A stretch of 64,000 bases of DNA, from positions 30,382 to 94,381 of the forward strand of contig JAWPHD010010369.1 of NCBI GenBank assembly GCA_037043455.1, read 5' to 3'. This DNA is from Cyrtodaria siliqua. Taxonomy: Eukaryota > Mollusca > Bivalvia > Adapedonta > Hiatellidae. A model generated the notes under the pieces. That model had not been told where the DNA came from. It worked only from the letters and a program-made list of their open reading frames with translations, and did no database searches. Each line of letters begins with the position of its first letter. Positions within the stretch are counted from its first letter, which is position 1. Shown here piece after piece: positions 23,456-34,975 of the stretch. The position numbers and the translations under genes were made by a program.

Positions 23456-23562
23456 TTGAGTTCTGCTCAACCCGGGGCTAGAGGGCGTGAGCGGTAGCTA
23501 GCCTATTACACTACCGCTCATGAACAGTCTCAATCAAACCGAGACTGCAATATTTCGTATGT
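23456..23562 (-). repeat. Short repeat S' (hairpin core), copy 1
   Basis: The order is TGAGTTCTGCTCAACC, GGGCTAGAGGGCGTGAGCGG, then an imperfect palindrome built on CGTGAGCGGTAG and CTACCGCTCATGA, then CTCAATCAAACCGAGACTGC. Other copies are at 41226-41316, 48029-48135 (opposite strand) and 53028-53135. The core is homologous to the middle of family S when read in reverse complement. Confidence 0.7.
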
Positions 23563-23599
23563 GTCATGCTCGGCCATTTCCAAAGGTCCATTATCATAC

Positions 23600-23768
23600 T
23601 CTTCTTTTGTAAGTGAGGAAGTGTCGATTCTTACTGATAGCGGAAGGTGTACAGTACCGGTTCTTCCCAGGAAAAGTGGGTGGTCTGTCTCCACTACAAA
23701 ACAATCGACCATCATATATAACCTTTTATGTGTTGAACATGACGTAAAACACCATACAAACAAGCAAA
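23600..23768 (+). repeat. SINE-like element V, copy 2
   Basis: It matches copy 1 from AAGTGAGGAAGTGTCGATTC through CCAGGAAAAGTGGGTGGTCT to CATGACGTAAAACACCATAC, with a short A/C-rich tail. The open frames over it on both strands have no protein similarity that I recognise. Confidence 0.6.
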
Positions 23769-23889
23769 GGTGACATGTTTTGTTATCTCACGATCTCGCG
23801 TTCCCACCCTGTACACACCAGAGCAAGGACGCGATAATGTGAGGCATGTACATATTTCTATGACCGACTTTGTGCTTATAAAAATACAA

Positions 23890-24290
23890 CATGGACATTA
23901 TGAAATGAAATGGAGTTAACGTCCTGTTAACATACTATGTTATATAGGAACAACAAACTCAGAGGGAGATGAAATGAAGAATGAAATTTCCGAACAGACA
24001 TGCCTCCAACAGGGATCGAAGACAATAGTTATGTAGCTCTACATGGACATTATGAAATGAAATGCTCGCCAAAATGACTAGTTTCAACACGGCGAGGATA
24101 AATAAAAACTTATACTACTACAAATGGGGTTAACGTCCCGTTAACATACCATGTTATATAAGAGCAGCAACCTCAGAGGGAGATGAAGGATGACATTTCC
24201 GAACAGACATGCCTCCAACAGGGATCGAAGACAAGAGTTATGTAGCTCTACAGCGCAAGGCATTATCCATTTAGCTAAAGAAGGCACACA
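23890..24290 (-). repeat. Duplicated tRNA-derived SINE head (minus strand)
   Basis: Two related segments (23895-24045 and 24120-24290) share GTTAACGTCC, CATGTTATATA, AGAGGGAGATGAA and GCCTCCAACAGGGATCGAAG. On the minus strand the right copy reads as a tRNA-like module: TTAGCTAAATGGATAATGC fits a pol III A box and, 30-40 nt later, CTTCGATCCCTG fits a degenerate B box. A further partial copy is at 19920-20000. It is too diverged to be a functional tRNA. Confidence 0.5.
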
Positions 24291-24521
24291 TCATGGAACG
24301 AAGGGGTTTGCATGCACTATACAGTTTTCTCTAAATTCATCAGTAAGGAAAGAGGTTTACATCTACTAATACAATTTGCTTTGAATTCCCACAGCAGCGA
24401 ATATATAAATACGAGCAAAATTTCTTTATACTGCGATAAAATTCGAAACTTTAATTCAACATTTGTATTTTTATCTAAAAATAAAACATACGATCATATT
24501 TAAATTGCAAACACATTGTGT

Positions 24522-25968
24522 ATGACATAGACCCATTCCGCCATACTACGGTGACAGAGTATGACATAGACCCATTCAGCCATACTACGGTGACAGAGTA
24601 TGACATAGACCCATTCAGCCATACTACGGTGACATAATATGACATAGACCCATTCAGCCATACTACGGTGACAGAGTATGACATAGACCCATTCAGCCAT
24701 ACTACGGTGACAGAGTATGACATAGACCCATTCAGCCATACTAAGGTGACAGAGTAAGACGTAGACCCATTCAGCCATACTACGGTGACAGGGTATGACA
24801 TAGACCCATTCAGCCATACTACGGTGACATAATATGACATAGACCCATTCAGCCATACTACGGTGACAGAGTATGACATAGACCCATTCAGCCATACTAC
24901 GGTGACAGAGTATGACATAGACCCATTCAGCCATACTACGGTGACAGAGTATGACATAGACCCATTCAGCCATACTAAGGCGACAGAGTAAGACATAGAC
25001 CCATTCAGCCATACTACGGTGACAGAGTATGACATAGACCCATTCAGCCATACTACGGTGACAGAGTATGACATAGACCCATTCAGCCATACTACGGTAA
25101 CAGAGTATGACATAGACCCATTCAGCCATACTACGGTGACAAAGTATAACATAGACCCATTCAGCCATACTACGGTGACAGAGTATGACATATACCCATT
25201 CAGCCATAATACAGTGAAACTGTATGGCATAGACCCATTCAGCCATACTACGGTGACACTGTATGACACAGACCCATTTAGCCATACTACGGTGACAGAG
25301 TATGACATATACCCATTTAACCATACTACGCTGACAGAGTATGACATAGACCCATTCAGCCATAATACAGTAAAACTGTATGGCATAGACCCATTCAGCC
25401 ATACTACGGTGACACTGTATGACATAAACCCATTCAGCCATACTACGGTGACAGAGTATGACATAGACCCATTCCGCCATAATACAGTGAAACTATATGG
25501 CATAGACCCATTCAGCCATACTACGGTGACACTGTATGACATAGACCCATTCAGCCATACTACGGTGACAGAGTATGGCATAGACCCATTCAGAAATAAT
25601 ACAGTGAAACTGTATGGCATAGACCCATTCAGCCATACTACGTTGACACTGTATGACATATACCCATTCAGCCATGCTACAGTGACACTCTGTGGCATAG
25701 ACCCATTCAGCCATACTACAGTGACACTGTTTGGCAAAGACCCATCTGCCATACTACAGTGACATTGTATGGCGTAAACCCATTCAGTCATACTACAGTG
25801 ACATTGTATGGCATAGACCCATCTGCCATACTTCAATGACATTGTATGGCATAGATCCATTCAGCCATACTACAGTGACACTGTATGGCATAGACCCATT
25901 CAGCCATACTACAGTGAAATTGTATGGCCTAGACCCATTCAGCCATACTACGGTTACACTGTATGACG
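24522..25968. repeat. 39-bp minisatellite, array 2, about 37 copies
   Basis: Same monomer and same orientation as array 1. The left two thirds carries the homogeneous variant GTGACAGAGTATGACATAGA. The right third mixes ACACTGTATGG and AAACTGTATGG variants and has units shortened by 2-3 bp near 25740-25830. Long open frames on both strands come from the 39-bp period. Confidence 0.95.
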
Positions 25969-26345
25969 ATGTATTGTATTGGCCTTTGAAGCGTTTGACC
26001 TGTGAATATCGGGTTCACCATGTCAGTTTCGTCAACGCGGAAGTTTAAACCATTTCCCTCTGACGTTGCTGTCCCAATACAACCTAGTACGATGTGTCAG
26101 AGGGACGTACAATTTCATTTCATTTACGTACTATCCGAAATTAATTAAGTCGGGCAAGCTACCAACTACGGAAACGGGAAACAGAATTGATGGTTTTAGG
26201 TACGCATACAAACACACTGTACAATTCCTAATGTTCCTTTTCTCTGGGGTTTATAATATCAAATATTAACACCATCTTTCAAGGCGGATTATGTGTATTT
26301 AACATGGTTTTAATACTTGACGACGTTCTTCTTCAACATTCATCA
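25969..26345. other. Unassigned stretch after array 2
   Basis: No repeat or gene family is recognised. The short open frame at 26066-26269 shows no conserved feature. Confidence 0.4.
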
Positions 26346-26610
26346 AGATAAATAAGTACTGATAAAGGTGATCCTTTGAGAGCAACTAACACAATTAAGA
26401 GAATAAAGCAGCAGACTCGGTTTTATTAAGTCTGTAAATGAGAAGTAATGAAGAAGCAACTCTTCTCACGCCCCCTAGCACCGGCTTAAGCGGTATTCTA
26501 CTTCAAAGCCACCTATATTGGGCTCGTTGGTCCCAAAAGACCAGTAAAAAATAACACTACTGATTCATAGCACGGGGAGACTTTTTACCGCCGCCACACT
26601 GCACTAAACG
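26346..26610 (+). repeat. SINE-like family S, single copy
   Basis: It follows the same order of landmarks as 17487-17765: GGTGATCCTTTG, GCAGACTCGGTTTTATTAAG, CACGCCCCCTAGCACCGGC, CTACTTCAAAGCCACC and GGTCCCAAAAGACCAGTAAA. Confidence 0.7.
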
Positions 26611-26789
26611 AATAAACTCATTAGATGTAGTCTGTATGTAAATATGAAAGGCCAAGGATTTGTAAGAAACAAACTGATGAGATATTATAATCTTAAAGAT
26701 GTGATACGGGTTGCTGATAATAGTTAAAATCAGGGAAAAAATGTGGTCGCCTAATGATATCTAACTGTACATTAACATCCTATGTGTTC

Positions 26790-27115
26790 ATGGAGTGGTA
26801 TAATATGTATCCCAACTGTACATACCTGACTTATTCGGTCACCGATGAATCCACAGTCGAAGCAAAGGAATTATACCAAACCATTTCGACATGATAATGT
26901 TATGTTTTTATGTACAGACAAAAGCTACAATCACGTAGGTTGTTAATGTATCTCAGCTAGACTTTGAAATATCGATCACAGCGACAGTTCACTAGTTTAA
27001 CTTACGTTTGTTGATAATGCTTTGATTGTTGTTTGGTCATTATGGGCAGATCTGATAACGAAATACGTGTATCTAGATGAAGAACAAGCTAGATGTAGAA
27101 CAAGTAGAACGTCAT
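26790..27115. repeat. Dispersed repeat T, copy 1
   Basis: It is diverged but collinear with 32215-32525. Landmarks are GGTATAATATGTATCCCAAC, GGTCACCGATGAATCCACAG, ACACGTAGG/ATCACGTAGG and a GATAACGAAATA-like ending. No coding potential is seen. The region 27116-27650 shows nothing recognisable. Confidence 0.6.
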
Positions 27116-27649
27116 TCCCAATGATATGGATACGCAAAGTCCAAATGACGGGTTATCGTATAAAATGTGTTTATATCGGTGACACGATTCACACAAGGTA
27201 ATAATTAAAAATGAATCCCGAATTTCCACACATATTTTCGCATGTGTAATTTGTTAACTATGGTTGAAAAAACTTAAACGTGATTAATTTGCACAAGGAA
27301 TTTTGCTTCTGCAATAGTTTAATGTACCTATATATGGTATATGTACGGTGGCATCGAACTTAAATAGAATAGACCTAAGTCGAGGTAAATAACAGTTATT
27401 CTCAATTTTCGGCTTCATATTCGATGCAATATATATGCGCATTTGCGGTGTAGATATGGCTAAATTTGAAATAATGTATAACAAGAACAAGGGTAACAAG
27501 TGTTTCCCCCAAATTGGCACTTGCAGCGTTTCCGTTTCTTTACAGTTAATACATCTCCTTACCAACGTAAACAATCGGGGTCTTGCGAATATCGTAGAAT
27601 ATTTCACTATTAGCTCAATGCGAAATAAACGCAGTATATGAACGTGGGT

Positions 27650-28480
27650 ATAACAGTCGAACAGGAAATGTAGCATTCACAGAACACAGTCAAATGAAAG
27701 AGTGCGCATACAAAACTGACACTAATTACAAGGAAACAAGAGCAAAGTATATGACACAAAAGGGAGTATCACATATGAACCGTCAGGGCAATGGGCCGCT
27801 GGGGAATTAAAGCAGTTGCTAAGATGCACCAAACCTCACGCTTATCATATTGTATTACCGTTTAAACAAAACAAACAATAAGGCCAGGCTATATCTTCTA
27901 ACACACTAGGCAGAATAATGGCAAAATATAACACAACGATGATCATGTATATATGTATATAAAACAAACAATAAGGCCAGGCTATATCTTCTAACACAAT
28001 AGGCAGAATAATGGCGCAATATAACACAACGATGATCATGTATATATGTATATAGAAACAAAAAATAAGGCCAGGCTATATCGTCTAACAAACTAGGCAG
28101 AATAATGGCGCAATATAACACAACGATGATCATGTATATATGTATATAAAAACAAAAACCTAGAAAGCCACAAAGCAAGTACTCAATGATTTTTGCATAA
28201 GCTGGAGCAACACGATTTAAGACAAACAACAAACTTTACCACCCTTTCAGGACTTAGGTAAAGATCTCATAGGGTCCACACTATTTCGGTCTTCATAGGG
28301 TCCACACTCAGTCCGGTCATCGCACAATCACAGAGCAAAGCATAGTGGAAAGGTGTAACCGCTAAATATGCATTGCCTTTGAAACGATACAATTTGCCCT
28401 GCAAATCGGCATCTTGCATAACCTCGTTTAATTTGATACTTTTTAACTTAAGTATTTTGATTAAAAGACTCATACACAAA
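27650..28480 (-). mobile_element. Penelope-like tail with RT C-terminal remnant, internal triplication
   Basis: On the minus strand this reads from a decayed RT C-terminus (28479-28267, with HYALLCDCAMTGLSVDP resembling the family's C-terminal motif) through the 3' tail to about 27650. Within the tail a segment of about 93 bp is present three times (27866-28150, spacing 93-94 bp), each with AATAAGGCCAGGCTATATC. The triplication is not present in the other tail copies, so it arose locally. Confidence 0.7.
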
Positions 28481-30121
28481 TTGGAATGTAATACATTTCT
28501 GTGAAAAAGCGAAATAAGGGCTAATATTATTTATTATAGAAACGAACCTGTCTCGTATCAAATAACTGTATAATATTTAAAAACTGACGTACGGGTAAAG
28601 TGATCCAAAACTCTTCACAAATGTCTTGACCTCGATCACAAGAAAAGTAACCCCTATTAATATTACCAAAAATGTCGATGAGCACAACTGAAATGAAATG
28701 TGTTGGATAGTCTTATATTAAATACATATTGATGTTTTCCTACATTACTTACATGTCTATGTAATCTATGTTAACGCCTTGATATTGTAATTTGAATGTT
28801 ATCTCGTTTGGGTAGCATAACATAAACATACACTTTAAAGTAACACTATTGCAAAAGTTCGCATTAAAGCTGATTAACCAAGCATGTTGTAGTTATAATG
28901 TATGTTTGCCTAATAACTATACAAATTTAAATACACGCGATTATAACACCACCCAAAGTTGAATATGCATAAACTTATATTAAGAAGATATTAAATGAGC
29001 ATGCAGTAGCAACATACTTATATAAATTACCGAACTTGTTTCGATGTTAATGTCAAGGACAACACATTAACGTGCCACATGTAATATGTATTATTGACCG
29101 TTTTCACAAGTAATGGTAAAACCAGGTTGTTGATTAGGCAGTTTTTTTTCACATTAAACATATTGTTTTGATTAAAGTTAATCTATAATTTCGATACAAC
29201 TGATGTACTCCTTCGTGTCTTTTATTTTATATTTTCAGTTATTTTTTTGTTGGTTTATGGCTCATTTAGTTTATCAATTCAATAAAATAATGTATTTGAA
29301 ACATTATAAACAAGAAAAGTATAATGTAGACGCATTTTAATAACGGGTTAGTTTGTGGAGGCTTTGTTCAAGTCACATACCAGTAGTCGTCGATATGGAG
29401 ATGACAGGAAGGTAAAGTGAATAATTAAAAGATATTGTATGAATACAGATAAGTTTATTTTTGGTTTAGATATACATTATTATACATGTTAAAGGGAACT
29501 TATTCAAGTATTTTCAATTAAACGATTTACACCTGAGCTATTACAAAGAGAATTTCAGTCACCATGCTACAATATAATATAAAAGTCATATTTAATTACA
29601 TTTTACAAGTGATTATCATATGGGCCCTATCTATTTTTATATTTTAGTTGTATTCAGGCTCAAAACCGCTTCGGAGTTGCCGTTAAGGTAATCAAATTTG
29701 CATTTTAAATTAATTACAAGGGATCTTATAGAAAATATTTAATTTCTTTACTTCTTTACTTCATTATAACACTCAAATATAAATGGATGCCGAAACGTCT
29801 AGACTAAAAATAGATGCCGAAATGGTTTGATGCCGAAACGTCTAGGTGCCGAAACGTCCTGAATCGATCTTGATCACACAGACGTAAAAACTTGAGAATT
29901 GTCTGCATTTATTAATAAGCATTTTTCATGTACTGATCATTGGGGCCCTGCTTTAATTAGACTATATACAATATACACAATAGTTTTCGTCTAGAAAATC
30001 AATCCTGATGTACTTCCTTTAAGTGACCGTTTAAACTAATTTAATTATCGTTTATAAATTAATGCAATAGGGAATACTATTCATTAATTTCACTTTATTA
30101 TCCAGCATTTTGAAACGTTAC
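28481..30121. other. AT-rich stretch without a recognised gene
   Basis: No coding region, tandem array or known element was recognised. A small phrase built on GATGCCGAAACGTCTAG is repeated three times near 29787-29865. Confidence 0.5.
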
Positions 30122-30372
30122 GATATAATTATATACTTTTTGATCGCAATATAAGTACTTTTGTATTATATACACTTTGATCGCAATATAAGTATTTTTG
30201 TATTATATACATTTTGTTCGCAATATAAGTATTTTTGTATGATATACATTTTGATAGCAATATAAGTATTTTTGTATTATATACATTTTGATCGCAATAT
30301 AAGTACTTTTGTATTATATACATTTTGATCGCAATATAAGTACTTTTGTATTATATACATTCGCAATATAAG
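30122..30372. repeat. 37-bp AT-rich tandem repeat, six to seven copies
   Basis: Units with ATTTTGATCGCAATATAAGT and TTTTGTATTATATAC repeat every 37 bp with few changes. The last unit is truncated. Unrecognised sequence follows to about 30737. Confidence 0.9.
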
Positions 30373-30737
30373 TACTTGTCAAAGCCTATATGATTTATAC
30401 AGCAAACGTTGAGTTTTCAGACCAAAGTTTTTCCAATAACAATAACTGTTACAGACGCTAATATGAGGCCTACGTGCCATCGAAGTTTTAAATTACATTT
30501 TGATAGATATCCACACGTATTCCAGATTGCCTTCAGTCCATTTAGGCAAGCTAACATTCAACACTTCAGTCTTTTCTGACTGGGTATGATACAAAACAAT
30601 ACAGCTAAACGTCAAAGCAGCTTCGATGTTTACACTGCATTCTATAACTAAACGGAAACATAAACAAAATGAACGATATTGCCGTTAAGTATATGTAAGT
30701 ATTGACAGAAGCATATACAAAGGTTTTGTCTAAGGAA

Positions 30738-31960
30738 CGAGGGACCGCGGTGGCCCCGTGCATTGGATATCCTATAGGAACGAGGGACCGCCGTGGCCCC
30801 GTGCATTGGATATCCTATAGGAACGAGGGACCGCGGTGGCCCCGTGCAGTGGATATCCTATAGGAACGAGGGACCGCGGTGGCGGAGTTCAGTGGATATC
30901 CTATGGGAACGAGGGACCGCGGTGGCCCAGTGAAGTGAATATCCTATAATAACGAGGGACCGCGGTGGTCCTGTGCAGTGGATATCTTCTAGGAACGAGG
31001 GACACGGTGGCCCAGTACAGTGGATATTCTATAGAAACGAGGGACCGCGGTGGCCCAGTGTAGTGGATATCCCATAGCACGACCGCGGTGGCCCAGTGCA
31101 GTGGATATCCTATAGGAACGAGGGACCGCGGTGGCCCAGTGCAGTGGATATCCTATAGGAACGAAGGACTGCGGTGGCCCAGTGCTGTGGATATCCTATA
31201 GCACGACCGCGGTGGCCCAGTGCAGTGGATATCCTATAGGAACGAGGGACCGCGGTGGCCCTGTGCAGTGGATATTCTATAGGAACGAGGTATCGCGGTG
31301 GTCCAGTACTGTAGATAGCCTATAGGAATGAGAGACCGCGGTGGCCCAGTGTAGTGAATATCCTATAGCACGACCGCGGTGGCCTAGTGCAGTGGATATC
31401 CTATAGGATCGAGGGACGGTGGTGGCCCCTAGCAGTGGATATCATATAGGAACAAGAGACCGCTGTGGCCCAGTGCTGTGGATATCCTATAGGAACAAGG
31501 GATCGCGGTGGCCTACTGCAGTGGATATCCTATAGAAACGAGGGAAAGCGACGGCCCAGTACTGAGGATATCCTGTAGGAACGAGGGACCGCGGTGGCCC
31601 TGTGCAATGGTTTTACCTATAGGATAGAGGGACCGCGGTGGCCCAGTACAGTGGATATCCTATAGGAACAAGGGACCGCGTTGGCCCAGTGTAGTGGATG
31701 TCCTATAGCACTACCGTGGTGGCCCAGTGCAGTAAATATCCTATAGGAACGAGGGACCGCAGTTGCCCAGTGCTGTGGATATGCTATAGGAACGAGGGAC
31801 CGCGGTGGCCCAGTGCAGTGGATATTCAATAGGAACGAGGGACCGCGGTGGCACAGTGCTGTGGATATCCTATAGGAACGAGGGACCGCGGTGGCCTAGT
31901 GCATTGTATATTCTATAGGAATGAGGGACCGCGGTGGCCCATTGCTGTGGATATCATATA
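30738..31960. repeat. 43-bp GC-rich minisatellite, about 28 copies
   Basis: The unit carries GAACGAGGGACCGCGGTGGC and CAGTGCAGTGGATATCCTAT. A shorter variant lacking about 8 bp (TATAGCACGACCGCGG) recurs at roughly regular intervals (near 31076, 31200, 31367, 31707). The last unit runs directly into a tRNA-like sequence at 31961 with no break in alignment, and the unit itself resembles the 5' head of SINEs such as the one at 44013. Confidence 0.93.
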
Positions 31961-32150
31961 GCATGGTCGATTCTGAATCCGGCGATTACGGGTTCAAGTC
32001 ACACTGGCGCCACCTTATATCTTAGGTGACCGTGTGTCCGTAAACAATGTACTCCCTCTAGCCTCGTCCGTCGGATTAGAATCGTGAAGAGCATGTTCCC
32101 CAAACCCTTTTCCCTTTCTATGGGACGACTCGAAATAACGGATGCACAGT
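31961..32150 (+). repeat. tRNA-derived SINE body attached to the 43-bp array
   Basis: Following the last GGTGGCCCATTGCTGTGGAT unit come ATGGTCGATTCTGAATCC and GATTACGGGTTCAAGTCACA. The GGTTCAAGTC stretch fits a pol III B box, so head plus body read like a tRNA-derived SINE promoter. The downstream GTCCGTAAACAATGTACTCC is unit-specific. It is too diverged for a tRNA gene. Confidence 0.55.
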
Positions 32151-32214
32151 TAAAAACAATTACGTTTTCCTAACGAACGATCATTCAAACCTCTCGTTTT
32201 ACCTCTCTATATAA

Positions 32215-32525
32215 CGAAGTGGTATAATATGTATCCCAACTGTACATACCTCGTATCTGGTCACCGATGAATCCACAGTGGAAGCAAAGCAATTATTCCA
32301 AACCCTCTCGACATGGAGTTATCCCGGCATAATATCATCAGACAGAAGGTGTGAACACGTAGGATAGTCATGCATATCAGCTGGACTTTGAGGTTTATCG
32401 AGACAGTCGTACGCTAGTTTGATTCACTTAAATTGATAAAACTGATTGTTAGACGCTTACTTTGGACATCTCTGATAACAACATAGTTTGTGTCAATATT
32501 ACAAGTAGAACGACACAGTGACGGA
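32215..32525. repeat. Dispersed repeat T, copy 2
   Basis: Collinear with 26790-27115, including GGTATAATATGTATCCCAAC and GGTCACCGATGAATCCACAG. It lies immediately right of the SINE body. Confidence 0.6.
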
Positions 32526-33875
32526 TTCAGTGGTAGTTGCACGCCACCCACACACAGTCTGAGAAATTATGAAAATGCATTTGAAAAAGTATCTTTGTAT
32601 AGTTTTCATTGGTTGTCAACTGTTGTTTGTTTAAGTTTCTAAAATCTGAGATTTAAAAGTTGCGCATTCTAAAATTATGCTGCGAATACCAAATCTCGAA
32701 TACCGAATTTCAAATCCTGTATCCACTCCCCATTCCTTCCCCATACCTCATTATTGCCAAATGACGTCATGAATCATCTGCATTGCATTATGTAAATTGT
32801 AATAATATCGGAGACAATATTCAAAAAACTAAATAAGGAAAGTTGAGTACCGAGTGAATGACTGACTGTTTGATTATTATTAAAATTACTATTTTAAATA
32901 TAACAGCCCGCTCATTTTATGTAGACCTTATATGCAATAATCATTCTAAAAGCCAAATTCGATAGATACATGTAGCTACGACAACCATAATAACCATATA
33001 CTAGTACATAAAAACCCTGGCACTAATTGTCATGGCATTTGAAAAGAAACGCGTGCATTTTTTCATTTTCATTTTTGTAAACACTGCATTTATTAAAACA
33101 TAATGTTGCTATCATTTTGGCTGGTTCCAAATAGCCTGTATTTTGCATATGCTCTTCTGGCCACAGGCCAACAGAGCTTATGGGATTACTAGTTGTCTGT
33201 CGTCTGTCCGCTGTCCGTCGTTAACACGATAGGGATATAAATTGATAGGGACTTCAATCTCGGACGAGTTAAAAAAAAGTGTTACGTTACAAGAAGTTGA
33301 ACACCATTTGTACTTATATGAAGAGAGATTCCACTTTCACAGATTTTATATTAAGTATATAATTTAATTTGTTTTTCTCTGAAAAAACAAACAAACGAAT
33401 AGTCCACAACCACACATCAATGGGTAGAACCTGTACTATATACATCTAGCCATCCGTAAGATCTTAAACAAAAGCGATGTAGGGATGGGAAGGTTTAGAA
33501 ATGTGTATTAATAAATATTTTAACCAGTAATTTTAATTGAATTTGCTCAACTGTTTATTTTCAAAAATAAACATTTTACTGAATTTATATTTATGAATAA
33601 GCAATAATGTGAACAGTTAATATGTCTCAGTCATGCTTATGGAACAAAACACAACATTTATTTTCTCTTTGTTGTTAAACAGATGCTCAGATTCAAATTT
33701 AAAACATATTTCTTTGAGCTTCGACATTTTTTAAGAATGTCGGGATATTTTGTAATGACCATTTGACAGAAATACATATACTTGTGTTCAACCAACATCT
33801 AAGCTGAAGAACACTACATTTTAATAAAGGCCATTTTTGTCGTTACTTTTAACTACTTTTTATATTATAAATCGC
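32526..33875. other. AT-rich stretch, remnant of a GTCCGTCGTTAAC repeat
   Basis: The only recognisable block is 33160-33290 (GCCACAGGCC, then GTCCGCTGTCCGTCGTTAAC), which is related to the edges of the insert at 36396-37260. No gene is seen. Confidence 0.5.
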
Positions 33876-33876
33876 G

Positions 33877-34975
33877 ACTAGCGTGACCTTTTTTGAGGGA
33901 ACACCACCCATTACCTGTAGTTATTGTTAGTATGTGTTAGTATGTGTTCACTCGATGAGGAAGGGCAACCAGCGTGACCTTTGTTTGAGAGAACACCACC
34001 CATTACCTGTAGTTATTGTTAGTATGTGTTAGTATGTGTTCACTTGATGAGGAAGGGCAACCAGCGTGACCTTTGTTTGAGGGAACACCATTCATTACCT
34101 GTAGTTATTAGTGTCCGTGTTAGTATGTGTTCACTCGATGAGGAAGGGCAACCAGCGTGACCTTTGTTTGAGGGAACACCACTCATTACCTGTAGTTATT
34201 GGTGCCCGTGTTAGTATGTGTTCACTCGATGAGGAAGGGCAACCAGCGTGACCTTTGTTTGAGGGAACACCTCTCATAATCTAGTTAGTGGTGTCCATGT
34301 TAGCATGTGTTCACTCGATGAGGAAGGGCAACCAGCGTGACCTTTGTGTGAGGGAACACCTCTCATTATCTAGTTAGTGGTGTCCATGTTAGTATGTGTT
34401 CACTCGATGAGGAAGGGCAACCAGCGTGACCTTTGTTTGAGGGAACATCACTCATTACCTGGAGTTTTTGGAGTCCGTGTTAGAATGTGTTCACTCGATG
34501 AGGAAGGGCAACCAGCGTGACCTTTGTTTGAGGGAACACCACCCATTACCTGTAGTTATTGGTGTCCGTGTTAGAATGTGTTTACTCGATGAGGAAGGGC
34601 AACCAGCGTGACCTTTGTTTGAAGGAACACCTCTCATTATCTAGTTATTGGTGTCCATGTTAGTATTTGTTCACTTGTCGAGAAAGGGATACTAGGGCAA
34701 CACTATCTTTTGAGTTCTGTTCAATGGTAGCCATGTTAATTGTTCTTTGCTATTTCTTATTATCTAGTTATTGGTGCCCGTGTTAGTATGTGTTCACTCG
34801 ATGAGGAAGGGCAACCAGCGTGACCTTTGTTTGAAGGAACACCTCTCATTATCTAGTTATTGGTGTCCATGTTAGTATTTGTTCACTTGTCGAGAAAGGG
34901 GTACTAGGGCAACACTATCTTTTGAGTTCTGTTCAATGGTAGCCATGTTAATTGTTCTTTGCTATTTCTTAATTG
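33877..34975. repeat. ~90-bp tandem repeat, about ten copies, with a larger duplication
   Basis: Units start GAGGAAGGGCAACCAGCGTG and recur at 33957, 34049, 34138, 34229, 34318, 34408, 34498, 34588 and 34805 (spacing about 90 bp). From about 34600 a longer block that adds GAGAAAGGG-TACTAGGGCAA and GGTAGCCATGTTAATTG is itself duplicated (about 34600-34750 and 34800-34970). It is non-coding. Confidence 0.9.

Noticed and set aside
24475..25860. 461-codon minus-strand frame
   Set aside because: Same 39-bp minisatellite in antisense, not a protein.
27284..27676. 130-codon minus-strand frame
   Set aside because: Its start side runs into a Penelope tail copy and no domain or conserved motif is present.
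31961..32012. Possible tRNA gene
   Set aside because: The B box is recognisable but the cloverleaf cannot be completed and the sequence continues into a SINE body.
1450..34975. CRISPR-like arrays of regular repeats
   Set aside because: Repeats are directly contiguous without unique spacers, in a eukaryotic context, and no cas-like genes are present.
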